Source of the DNA: Candidatus Ryanbacteria bacterium
GTDB lineage: Bacteria; Patescibacteriota; Minisyncoccia; Ryanbacterales; GWA2-47-10b
NCBI GenBank assembly: GCA_943354465.1
Contig: CALRCC010000007.1
Location: forward strand, 1 to 18,418
Direction of reading: 5' to 3'
Length of the DNA stretch: 18,418 bases
Position 1 is the stretch's first letter; every line of letters starts with the position of its first letter. The translations under genes were made by a program, and so were the position numbers. Below the pieces are notes generated by a model, which was given only the letters and a program-made list of their open reading frames with translations, was not told the DNA's origin and searched no databases. Positions 7,210 to 14,034 of this stretch are shown piece by piece.

Positions 7210-7800
7210 TTAAAAGGTAAGGTCTTCTTCAGCGCGACGGTATCCATGTATTTCTTCAGGCGTGAACCACAGGGCTATTTCATGAGTCGCCTCCTCTTGT
7301 GTTTCTGACGCATGCACCAAATTGTGTACAGAGCGTTTTTCGCGATTTGCTGACGCTGGAGAGTCTACAGAAAAATCACCTCGTATAGTACCCATCTCTG
7401 CATTTGATGGCATCGTGTTGCCAGCTATTTTACGCACCATATCAATCGCGTGTACGCCTTCAACAATCATTTTTACTACTGGACCTGATGCCATAAAATC
7501 TAAGAGCCACCCTCTAACCAACGGGCCTATCTCTTCTGGCTTCTCGGTACCGAGTTCTTTGATCGGGTCGTAGCCATATTTTTTATACGTGCTAAGAGTC
7601 TTCTCACCGATTCGATTTATCCATACCTGATCTTTCGGATAGTGCGCGTCAAATTTATCACGCCCAGGGATAATCATCTGCATGGCGATAACTTTTAAAT
7701 TGCGCTGTTCTAGTCGATGAATAATCTCGCCTATCAACCCACGCTTAACCCCGTCTGGCTTTATCAATAGGAATGTACGCTCTTCTTTAGGATGTTTCAT
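7210..7800 (-). CDS. ndk: Nucleoside diphosphate kinase, long form with internal insertion
   Basis: At 196 residues it is far longer than the usual 130-150. The NDPK framework is clear: TFLLIKPDGVKRG (9-21), PVVKMIVEG (107-115), GTIRGDFSVDS (137-147) and the catalytic histidine H163 in NLVHASE. The family normally passes from the HY pair (53-54) almost directly to the segment before SGPVV. Here about 35-40 extra residues (roughly 55-93, including KKYGYDPIKELG) are inserted. The C-terminus (IALWFTPEEIHGY) is standard. NDPK transfers the gamma-phosphate from ATP to other NDPs to balance NTP pools. It follows its own promoter-like sequence after a 63-bp gap and heads the second gene string. Confidence 0.95.
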   Translation of the reverse strand: MKHPKEERTFLLIKPDGVKRGLIGEIIHRLEQRNLKVIAMQMIIPGRDKFDAHYPKDQVWINRIGEKTLSTYKKYGYDPIKELGTEKPEEIGPLVRGWLLDFMASGPVVKMIVEGVHAIDMVRKIAGNTMPSNAEMGTIRGDFSVDSPASANREKRSVHNLVHASETQEEATHEIALWFTPEEIHGYRRAEEDLTF

Positions 7801-7827
7801 ATTTGTATATAATAAAATAGTAAATAA

Positions 7828-7855
7828 ATAATAGCATACATTGATGCTTTTTCAA
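7828..7855 (-). promoter_or_regulatory. ndk: Sigma-70-like promoter upstream of ndk
   Basis: Read on the minus strand: TTGAAA (7855-7850; 5 of 6 to TTGACA), a 16-bp spacer, then TATTAT (7833-7828; 5 of 6 to TATAAT). The bases TGC precede it, giving an extended -10 (TGn). The predicted start is near 7821, about 20 nt upstream of the ndk ATG. The surrounding 63 bp is AT-rich and has no terminator hairpin, so read-through from the MBL gene is also possible. Confidence 0.6.
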
Positions 7856-7863
7856 GGGTTACG

Positions 7864-8712
7864 CTAACACTCGCTCCAGATAAAACCGTTTGAGCTAAAA
7901 CATGCGCGGCCATCAATATCTGTGCGCAATATGCGCGCGCCCGTTTTTACAATACGATCAATAGCTTCTTTGTGCGGATGCCCGTACCTATTATTTTCTC
8001 CAACCGATATAACAGCTATTGCTGGCCGTACGCGATCCATAAATAAATTAGTTGAAGAATTTTTTGATCCGTGATGTGCGACTTTCAACATATCGCTCTG
8101 TATATTTGTACCTGAAAGAGCGAGCCTTACTTCATCATCACGCTCAATATCTCCTGTAAACAATACTTCACTTTGGCCATATACAAGTCGCGAGACAATC
8201 ATCACATCATTTGCCTTTGATGTTAACTCGTCGCGCTCACCTTTAGCAGGGCCTAAAATATCAAGACGTGCTCCGCCTCCAAGAGCCAAACTCTGACCAG
8301 CGATTGCCGTATGTCGCACGCTCCCCTCATCATCGATCAATCCGTCAAACTCGCGCCAAATCGCAGTATCTGCCGTCATACCATTTTCTATCACAGTGGC
8401 GACATCATATCTTTGCAATACTTCGGCAAGTCCACCGATATGGTCGGCATCTGTGTGTGTAGCTATGACTATATCAATAGAGCGATCATAAAATGACATC
8501 ACGCCAGCGAGCTCACCAAGTACGCGCGAACCTGCACCGCCGTCAATAAGTACCTGTGTGCCTGTTGGCGTCTCAATAAAAATAGCATCACCCTGCCCAA
8601 CATTTAAAATTACAACTTTGAGTTGGCCGTCTGATTGAGCAAAAACAGCGCGCCAAATAAGCACAGACATAAAAGACAGAATGACCAGAACTATGATTTT
8701 CCAGCGATCCAT
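7864..8712 (-). CDS. ComEC-type metallo-beta-lactamase domain protein, membrane anchored
   Basis: A 282-residue protein with an N-terminal signal/anchor helix (about 6-24) and an extracytoplasmic MBL domain. This is the arrangement expected for the C-terminal third of ComEC encoded as its own gene. Visible motifs are LNVGQGDAIFI (36-46), THTDADHIGG (85-94; H86, D88, D90, H91), FTGDIE (185-190) and VAHHGSKNS (211-219). In ComEC this domain is thought to degrade or process the non-transported strand at the channel mouth. I chose ATG 8712, 4 bp after the comEC stop. An in-frame ATG at 8745 would overlap comEC by 29 bp and add residues before the signal helix. Direct adjacency to the channel half supports the ComEC role over a generic MBL. 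Confidence 0.88.
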   Translation of the reverse strand: MDRWKIIVLVILSFMSVLIWRAVFAQSDGQLKVVILNVGQGDAIFIETPTGTQVLIDGGAGSRVLGELAGVMSFYDRSIDIVIATHTDADHIGGLAEVLQRYDVATVIENGMTADTAIWREFDGLIDDEGSVRHTAIAGQSLALGGGARLDILGPAKGERDELTSKANDVMIVSRLVYGQSEVLFTGDIERDDEVRLALSGTNIQSDMLKVAHHGSKNSSTNLFMDRVRPAIAVISVGENNRYGHPHKEAIDRIVKTGARILRTDIDGRACFSSNGFIWSEC

Positions 8713-8716
8713 AACG

Positions 8717-9751
8717 TTAGTATATACCAGAAAACCACCTAACAATAAAAAGCTGATACATCAAAAGAAACATGGCTGGCGCCCCAATAAATGCTGATAC
8801 GGAGCCTGCGAATGTTCCTCCTACGCCGGCGATAAATGTAAACATCATTGCAAGAGGCATAGTGACGATGACAAGAATATTTGCCGGTAGCGACACTGCC
8901 GATGGAAAGCCAAAATAGAATACTACAAACGGCAATGTTGCAATTTGTGCGGCGAGCGTAGTTGAGAGCGCTTCGCGCATGCTAAAACGCTTTGGTATAA
9001 ATATAAATATTTTATTAAAATATGGCACCAAGAAAATTATGCCCGCCGTTGCGGCTACAGATAGTTGAAATCCAATATCACTAAACAAAATTGCCGGTTC
9101 CCAAAAAAGCATCGCGCCGACAGCATATAAAAGAGCGCGCCAAGCCATATAGCTATATCCAGCGCGCCGTACTATCAGCACCAGCATACCCATAACTGCG
9201 GCACGCACAAGCGAACTTGCGGCCCCTGTAGCGATAACAAAAAAAATAATGCCTAGAGATGGTACAGTGATACCTCTAAAGAGATAGCCAAGATACTCGG
9301 CAATAATTGTTATGTTATAACCGGAGAGTGCGGTTAGATGTGATGTGCCAGTTCTACGAAATGCTTGGCGCACCTCATATGACATGCCATTACGATCGCC
9401 TAGCAAAATGCCCTTTGCGTATGATGCCTCTGGTTCTGATAAAGCCGTATCAAGGCCGCCTGCGAATATGTAGCGTGTATACTCGAGTGGGGGCGTAATA
9501 TATACAAGAAAAGAAAAATATAGTGGACGCCCATCCGAGCGCACAATGCCTAGCAGAAAAAATCCCATGATAAGAGAAACAATAAAAATCTTACGCGAGA
9601 AAAAAGCGATCGCGACACACGCACCAAGCATGATCGTCAATACTACAAAAAATATATTTGGCAAAAATTTTTGCAACCCACAGGCGATGCCAGCCACAAA
9701 CGCGAGTGCGGACCACAATGCTACATCGCGAGATGCAAGATATTCACTCAA
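8717..9751 (-). CDS. comEC: ComEC/Rec2 competence channel, membrane domain only
   Basis: A 344-residue polytopic membrane protein with about nine or ten helices. The Competence domain signature is seen at SHLTALSGYNITII (137-150), after LLGDRNGM (117-124). Full-length ComEC is 600-800 residues with an N-terminal OB-like region, this channel domain and a C-terminal MBL domain. Here the OB region is minimal (three or four helices and a short link) and the MBL part is the next gene. The channel carries single-stranded DNA across the inner membrane. The frame opens with TTG at 9751, which overlaps the rnhA stop (TTGA); no in-frame ATG occurs near the true N-terminus, so TTG is the likely start. 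The neighbouring nuclease and RNase H genes suggest a nucleic-acid uptake and salvage cluster. Confidence 0.9.
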   Translation of the reverse strand: MSEYLASRDVALWSALAFVAGIACGLQKFLPNIFFVVLTIMLGACVAIAFFSRKIFIVSLIMGFFLLGIVRSDGRPLYFSFLVYITPPLEYTRYIFAGGLDTALSEPEASYAKGILLGDRNGMSYEVRQAFRRTGTSHLTALSGYNITIIAEYLGYLFRGITVPSLGIIFFVIATGAASSLVRAAVMGMLVLIVRRAGYSYMAWRALLYAVGAMLFWEPAILFSDIGFQLSVAATAGIIFLVPYFNKIFIFIPKRFSMREALSTTLAAQIATLPFVVFYFGFPSAVSLPANILVIVTMPLAMMFTFIAGVGGTFAGSVSAFIGAPAMFLLMYQLFIVRWFSGIY

Positions 9752-10188
9752 AGAAGGCTTTTTTGTACTCCTCTATCGAGCGCTTCGTTGACCATACGGT
9801 CAGCATCTTTGTTTTTTTCGCGTGGCACATGCGTAAATGACACTTCTCCAAAATCAATCATCAAATTCCATACTTTCAAAAAAAGCGGCACGATGTTTGA
9901 GTTCTCTACCTTGTACTCGTGGCTAAGCTGGCGACACGCGAGCTCGGAATCCATACGAACCTCCACATGCATCTCTTTGGTTTTGTCTTTTCCAAAAAGC
10001 TGTTTTGTTTTTTTGAGCGCAAAAATAATCGCCTCATACTCTGCCTCATTATTGGTGCGCACACCAAGTGTCTCACCATACTGATGGGTCACTCGACCAT
10101 TCTCATCGACAAACGCCACGCCCAATGCTGACGGACCTGGATTACCACGCGAACCACCGTCTGTATAAACAATAACTTTTTGCTTCAT
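9748..10188 (-). CDS. rnhA: Ribonuclease HI
   Basis: A 146-residue type 1 RNase H. The four catalytic carboxylates are in place: D10 (YTDGGSRGNPGP), E50 (TNNEAEYEAI), D80 (RMDSELA) and D130 (NKDADRMVNEALD). It hydrolyses the RNA strand of RNA-DNA hybrids, removing primers and R-loops. The GGSRGNPGPSALG opening resembles the archaeal/YpdQ-like group more than E. coli RnhA, but no active residue is missing. The start overlaps the nuclease stop (ATGA) and its stop overlaps the TTG start of comEC, so it is tightly coupled to both. Confidence 0.95.
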   Translation of the reverse strand: MKQKVIVYTDGGSRGNPGPSALGVAFVDENGRVTHQYGETLGVRTNNEAEYEAIIFALKKTKQLFGKDKTKEMHVEVRMDSELACRQLSHEYKVENSNIVPLFLKVWNLMIDFGEVSFTHVPREKNKDADRMVNEALDRGVQKSLL

Positions 10189-10970
10189 GATAAATATCCT
10201 ATTTTTCTAAGCCAATAATTATTTTCCCACTCCCATAGAGTCTTGGCGGCGTTGAATGCTTTCATGTCATTGAAATAGTACGGGAACTCACGCATCTCGA
10301 CGACGCCTTCTACCTTGCCCCAATCGTGCTGGTCTTCCTCGCAGGTCTTTTTGCCGTTGGGGCGAATCTTTGAGCGGCCACCTTTCTCACGCAATTTTGA
10401 TCCACACAGTGTACAGACTTTGTGCTGATCTATGCGCAATATCCACCGCGTCTCAATTTGACGCGGAAGTTTTAGCGCGAGCTTTACATCGTACTCTTGT
10501 AGCGCCTGCACATACGCGGCTGTCTGCAAATTGTATTCGGGGTAAAATCCTGTAGAAGTTTTGATATCGAGTACGCCAAACTTGCCATCGATCTCCGCTA
10601 AAGCATCTACAGTGCCTGCATAGCGCTGACGCCCTGACCATACCCTTTGCTCAATATATTCAGGATGAAACAATATTTTGCGTTCATCATTAAACTCACA
10701 AAATGCCGCAACAGACGGTGCAATCTCTGGCGGCACATCCACCTTCTCGCCTACTGCAATTTTTTGTACTGTCTCGTGTACGAGCGTGCCCTCTAAAGCT
10801 GATTTTTCTTTGACTGCTTCTGCCGCCTCAAAAGACCCCATCTCGCGGAAAAAGTTTTGGAGCGCCGGCTTTGACTTAACTTCAAGAATTTTTGTGACAC
10901 GCGGATACCACCGCCCCCCTATCTCGTAGCCATTTTTTGCTTTAAAATCATTTCCATCGATATGCCTCAT
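10185..10970 (-). CDS. PD-(D/E)XK nuclease, RecB/Cas4-like, with a Cys cluster
   Basis: A 261-residue protein with the RecB-type exonuclease motif order: GTLVHE (61-66, H65), GTVDAL (119-124, D122), VLDIKTS (133-139, D135 and K137) and QTAAY (149-153, Q149 and Y153). These are the metal-binding and catalytic residues of RecB, AddB and Cas4-like single-strand exonucleases. After the core, a CxxC (C186, C189) with C210 and H215 forms a possible zinc ribbon rather than the N/C-split 4Fe-4S cluster of AddB or Cas4, which would need one cysteine before the catalytic core. No CRISPR array or cas genes are nearby, so a Cas4 role is unsupported. The start overlaps the 51-residue membrane gene (ATGA) and the stop overlaps rnhA. 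It may process imported or damaged DNA. Confidence 0.82.
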   Translation of the reverse strand: MRHIDGNDFKAKNGYEIGGRWYPRVTKILEVKSKPALQNFFREMGSFEAAEAVKEKSALEGTLVHETVQKIAVGEKVDVPPEIAPSVAAFCEFNDERKILFHPEYIEQRVWSGRQRYAGTVDALAEIDGKFGVLDIKTSTGFYPEYNLQTAAYVQALQEYDVKLALKLPRQIETRWILRIDQHKVCTLCGSKLREKGGRSKIRPNGKKTCEEDQHDWGKVEGVVEMREFPYYFNDMKAFNAAKTLWEWENNYWLRKIGYLS

Positions 10971-11122
10971 CTTGGCAATATATCTGCTGCGTATTCTCTA
11001 TACTGCGAATCATCTTCTATCAAATATAATTGAGATGCGTAATAAACACCTAGTAAAATCAAAAAGGCTATTGCTATAAAGTAAAAAAACCAGCGATTAG
11101 GATGAATAGTTTTTAACAACAT
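10967..11122 (-). CDS. Small single-pass membrane protein, 51 residues
   Basis: An ATG at 11122 opens a 51-codon frame ending in TGA at 10969-10967. It begins MLLKTIHPNRWFFYF, continues with one hydrophobic helix (about 11-28: Ile, Ala, Phe, Leu rich) and ends in an acidic/tyrosine tail (IEDDSQYREYA) that would lie outside or inside depending on topology. Basic residues before the helix favour the tail being outside. It starts 10 bp after pgk and its stop overlaps the nuclease start as ATGA, the junction style of real genes here. I do not recognise the family. Its translation is probably coupled to the nuclease, and it could be a membrane partner of the nuclease/ComEC cluster, but that is only position. 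Confidence 0.7.
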   Translation of the reverse strand: MLLKTIHPNRWFFYFIAIAFLILLGVYYASQLYLIEDDSQYREYAADILPR

Positions 11123-11132
11123 TATATAAATA

Positions 11133-12278
11133 TTATCTCATATCTATTTTACTTTTGTAAATGGCGACTATACCAGGTAGCGACCCGTCTGCCAAAAAAT
11201 CAAGCATCGCGCCTCCTCCAGTAGAAACATGGAAAAAACTTTTGCCAATACGCATCTCGTCAACTACTTCGAGCGTATCTCCACCGCCTATTATAACATC
11301 GCCATTTACGCGAGAAAGAATACGCAAAAGATCACGCGTGCTCTTATCATGGCCTCCCTCCAAATAACCCAGAGGGCCATTCCATAGAATAGTTTTCGCA
11401 TCTCTGACGATATCGCCTAGTACCCCTATAGTTTCAGGGCCAACATCATAAATACTGTCACTCTTGCCTATATCAAACGCGCTTGCTGTCTTGCCCTTGT
11501 CACCCAAACGCACATCAAAAGGAAGCATGATCTTTTTTGAAAGTAAAAAATGCTTCTTAATATCGCCTAGCGCTTTTTTCTCAAAAAGTGATTTACCAAC
11601 TTCGAGATCGTGCGCTGCTAAAAACGTGTTCGCCAATACGCCACCTACAAAAACAGCATCAGCGCGAGATACGAATTTCTTGAGCAACGCAAATTTTGTA
11701 TCAAATTTTGATCCGCCCACTATTACGACAAATGGTTTTTGAGGATGAAGCGCGCGAGACAATCGCTCTACCTCTCGCCTAAACAACTGACCAGCGTATG
11801 TTGGTATATATTTTGGTACTCCAACAATTGATGCGTGATTGCGATGCGACACACTAAATGCTTCATTTATATAAATATCGCCAAATGACGCAAGAAGCTT
11901 TGCGAACTTTAAGTTATTTTTTTCCTCACCCTTATCAAAACGAATATTTTCAAGCAAAACTACGCCTCGATCAGCAGCATTCTTAACACTACTGATATCA
12001 AGCGAACTCTCAAAAATAATAGGTGTGCCAAGCATACGTCCGATCTCTCGTGCGAGCGGCTTAAATGAAAGTTGCCGTTTCTTATCATCTTCAATATGTG
12101 CAATCAATACAATATGCGCGCCGAGTGATCGCAATAGCTTTATAGTTGGAGCGGTGCTCTTGATCCGGAAGCTATCTTTTATGCGCCCGCCATAAAGTGG
12201 CTCATTGAAATCGACGCGTACAAGCGCGGTCTTGCCAGAAAGATTTTTTGGTATATCTATGAAGTCGTATTTGCGCAT
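11133..12278 (-). CDS. pgk: Phosphoglycerate kinase
   Basis: A 381-residue glycolytic kinase that converts 1,3-bisphosphoglycerate and ADP to 3-phosphoglycerate and ATP. Family features are RVDFNEPL (21-28), DSFRI (35-39), LLENIRFDKGEE (108-119), HRNH (145-148), GGSK (188-191), WNGPLG (299-304), GGGDT (331-335) and STGGGAMLDFL (352-362). It is a little shorter than the usual 390-417. The substrate loop normally reading HLGRP is HIEDD (61-65), so the basic residue of that loop is acidic here. It starts inside the last 22 bp of tpiA, so the two are translationally coupled. TpiA-Pgk clustering is common. Confidence 0.95.
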   Translation of the reverse strand: MRKYDFIDIPKNLSGKTALVRVDFNEPLYGGRIKDSFRIKSTAPTIKLLRSLGAHIVLIAHIEDDKKRQLSFKPLAREIGRMLGTPIIFESSLDISSVKNAADRGVVLLENIRFDKGEEKNNLKFAKLLASFGDIYINEAFSVSHRNHASIVGVPKYIPTYAGQLFRREVERLSRALHPQKPFVVIVGGSKFDTKFALLKKFVSRADAVFVGGVLANTFLAAHDLEVGKSLFEKKALGDIKKHFLLSKKIMLPFDVRLGDKGKTASAFDIGKSDSIYDVGPETIGVLGDIVRDAKTILWNGPLGYLEGGHDKSTRDLLRILSRVNGDVIIGGGDTLEVVDEMRIGKSFFHVSTGGGAMLDFLADGSLPGIVAIYKSKIDMR

Positions 12279-13009
12279 TGGATTATTTTAATAAATGATT
12301 TTGGATCAAGACTTTCACGGCCAACTAAAAGACCTGATACATTGCGCTCTGCAAGAAAACTCGCAGCATTATCAGGCGAAGTAGACCCACCATAGATTAC
12401 ACGCAACGATCTTGCGCGCGATGATCCAAATCGTCCAGCGACAGTCTTTTTGATAAAGAGAGATGCCTCTGCTGCATCTTTTGGCGTTGCGGATTTATTA
12501 CCTACACCAATGGCCCAAATTGGCTCATATGCAACTACCAATCGTCCTACCTCTGATTGCTTAACAAGAGATAATGCTCGCTCTAGCTGCCCACGGATGA
12601 CGGAGAAAAAAATACCATCTGGATCGCGTGAATCTTCTCCGATGCAAATGATTGGTATTAGCTTTACATCAAGAATGCGGCGAATTTTTTTAGCGACTAT
12701 ATCATCTGTATCGCCAAGTCGTCTGCGCTCTGAATGCCCTACAATGACATATTGTACTCCAAAACTTTTGAGCATATCGCCTGATATTTCGCCAGTATAA
12801 GCCCCTTCCTTCTCCCAAAAAACATCCTGCGCTCCTAATGCGAATAGTCTTGTGCGCGGTACAATAGCAAGATACGGAGATGGAGGCACTACAACAACAT
12901 CAGCAAGCTTGATAACGTTCTTTGCGCGAGCAAAGAACGTAAAATATTTCATAGCACTTTCTTTATCAGCCGGATTCATCTTCCAATTTGCTACTATAAG
13001 TTTTTTCAT
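12257..13009 (-). CDS. tpiA: Triosephosphate isomerase
   Basis: A 250-residue TIM barrel of normal length that interconverts dihydroxyacetone phosphate and glyceraldehyde 3-phosphate. The active-site residues are present: N8 and K10 in ANWKMN, H92 in GHSERR, E162 in AYEPIWAIG. The flexible loop 6 (WAIGVGN) and phosphate-binding YGGST (206-210) and LVGRESL (228-234) follow. It starts 4 bp after the GalT-like gene and its 3' end overlaps pgk by 22 bp. A perfect 11-bp inverted repeat lies in codons 24-32, described separately. Confidence 0.97.
   Translation of the reverse strand: MKKLIVANWKMNPADKESAMKYFTFFARAKNVIKLADVVVVPPSPYLAIVPRTRLFALGAQDVFWEKEGAYTGEISGDMLKSFGVQYVIVGHSERRRLGDTDDIVAKKIRRILDVKLIPIICIGEDSRDPDGIFFSVIRGQLERALSLVKQSEVGRLVVAYEPIWAIGVGNKSATPKDAAEASLFIKKTVAGRFGSSRARSLRVIYGGSTSPDNAASFLAERNVSGLLVGRESLDPKSFIKIIQCANTTS
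12915..12940. repeat. Perfect 11-bp inverted repeat inside the start of tpiA
   Basis: ACGTTCTTTGC (12915-12925) and GCAAAGAACGT (12930-12940) are exact reverse complements around a 4-nt spacer (GCGA on the plus strand, UCGC in the mRNA). In tpiA mRNA it would form a strong hairpin about 70-95 nt after the start codon. There is no T tract after it, so it is not an ordinary terminator. It could affect translation or mRNA stability, be a protein-binding palindrome, or be chance from the encoded amino acids. Confidence 0.7.
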
Positions 13010-13013
13010 AAAA

Positions 13014-14030
13014 TTATGCTTCTCTTAAATATTGCGCAGCTAATTCCGGTGCTATTTCAACAACGCGAATCCCAGAGCCATGCTCAACGCCACCCAATAT
13101 AGATGTCTTTGGGAATATCTCTAAGTGCCAATGATAATACCTATAATCTTTACGATCTACAGGAGCTGTATGAATAAAAAAATTGTATGACACATCTCCG
13201 ATTGCCTTTTTCAAACGTCGCAATGCCGCGGTCAGCGCGTCCGCAAGATATAAACGCTGTTGAGGTGTTATCTCTTCAAAATGAGAACTATGCTCGCGAG
13301 GAAAAATACGGATCTCAAATGACGCATGCGGAGCGTAAGGCGTCATAACCACAAACTCATTGTTGCGATATACTAATCGTTCTCCTACACTCTCTTCCTC
13401 GGCTATAATCTCACAATGAACGCATGTTGCTTTTTTCTCAAACCACGCACGAGATCCGTCGACAGATCTTTTCACATCGTGAGGGACAAACGGCAATGCC
13501 AGTATCTGTGAATGCGGATGCCAAATGGACGCGCCCGATGCCGCACCATGATTATGAAACACCAAGACAAAGCTCAAACAATCTTCATCTTTGTGTACTA
13601 GCATTCTGTCTTGGTATGCGCGCACCATTAATTCGGCTTCTTCCAATTTCATATCTGAAAGGAATGTATTATGCGCACGAGGAATTACGATCTCATGAAA
13701 TCCTGTCGCTGACATATTACGAGCGAGCCCATCATTTGGAGGCCTTGGGCATACTCCATCATGCTTTGTGACCAAAGGATATTTGTTCGGGATTACCTGC
13801 ACCGACCAAGTTTTTGATATCGGTCCATCGCCCTTGACTCCATCAGCCGTGTACCAAAGTAGCGGATCAACATTATTTGTTTTTTGAGGATCTTCAAAAG
13901 GACAATCTTTTTTTATCGCAGGTTTGCCGATATCAAACTTAAATTGATTCGGTCTATTTGCCCTACCCGGGGCGACTAACACCCAGTCTCCACTTACAGG
14001 ATTTTGCCTAAGCTCCGATTTATTATCCAT
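13014..14030 (-). CDS. galT: GalT-like nucleotidylyltransferase (galactose-1-phosphate uridylyltransferase family)
   Basis: A 338-residue protein made of two HIT-like halves. The catalytic motif HPHSQ (171-175) includes the nucleophilic H173. The second half has the zinc-type CVHC (C203, C206) and YHWHLEIFP (299-307). FHNHGAASGASIWHPH is typical of the GalT superfamily, which includes true GalT (UDP-hexose + hexose-1-P exchange) and ADP-glucose phosphorylase/Ap4A phosphorylase-like relatives. The N-terminal zinc site is normally CPxC but reads DCPFED (C43, then E46), so one ligand is acidic. It lies between a glycosyltransferase and tpiA, fitting sugar-nucleotide supply. The family is certain. 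The exact nucleotide and sugar are not, so the symbol is provisional. Confidence 0.82.
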   Translation of the reverse strand: MDNKSELRQNPVSGDWVLVAPGRANRPNQFKFDIGKPAIKKDCPFEDPQKTNNVDPLLWYTADGVKGDGPISKTWSVQVIPNKYPLVTKHDGVCPRPPNDGLARNMSATGFHEIVIPRAHNTFLSDMKLEEAELMVRAYQDRMLVHKDEDCLSFVLVFHNHGAASGASIWHPHSQILALPFVPHDVKRSVDGSRAWFEKKATCVHCEIIAEEESVGERLVYRNNEFVVMTPYAPHASFEIRIFPREHSSHFEEITPQQRLYLADALTAALRRLKKAIGDVSYNFFIHTAPVDRKDYRYYHWHLEIFPKTSILGGVEHGSGIRVVEIAPELAAQYLREA

Positions 14031-14034
14031 AAAA

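Noticed and set aside
10185..10970. Cas4 and a CRISPR system
   Set aside because: No repeat array or other cas gene is visible, and the cysteines are all after the catalytic core, unlike the Cas4 cluster.
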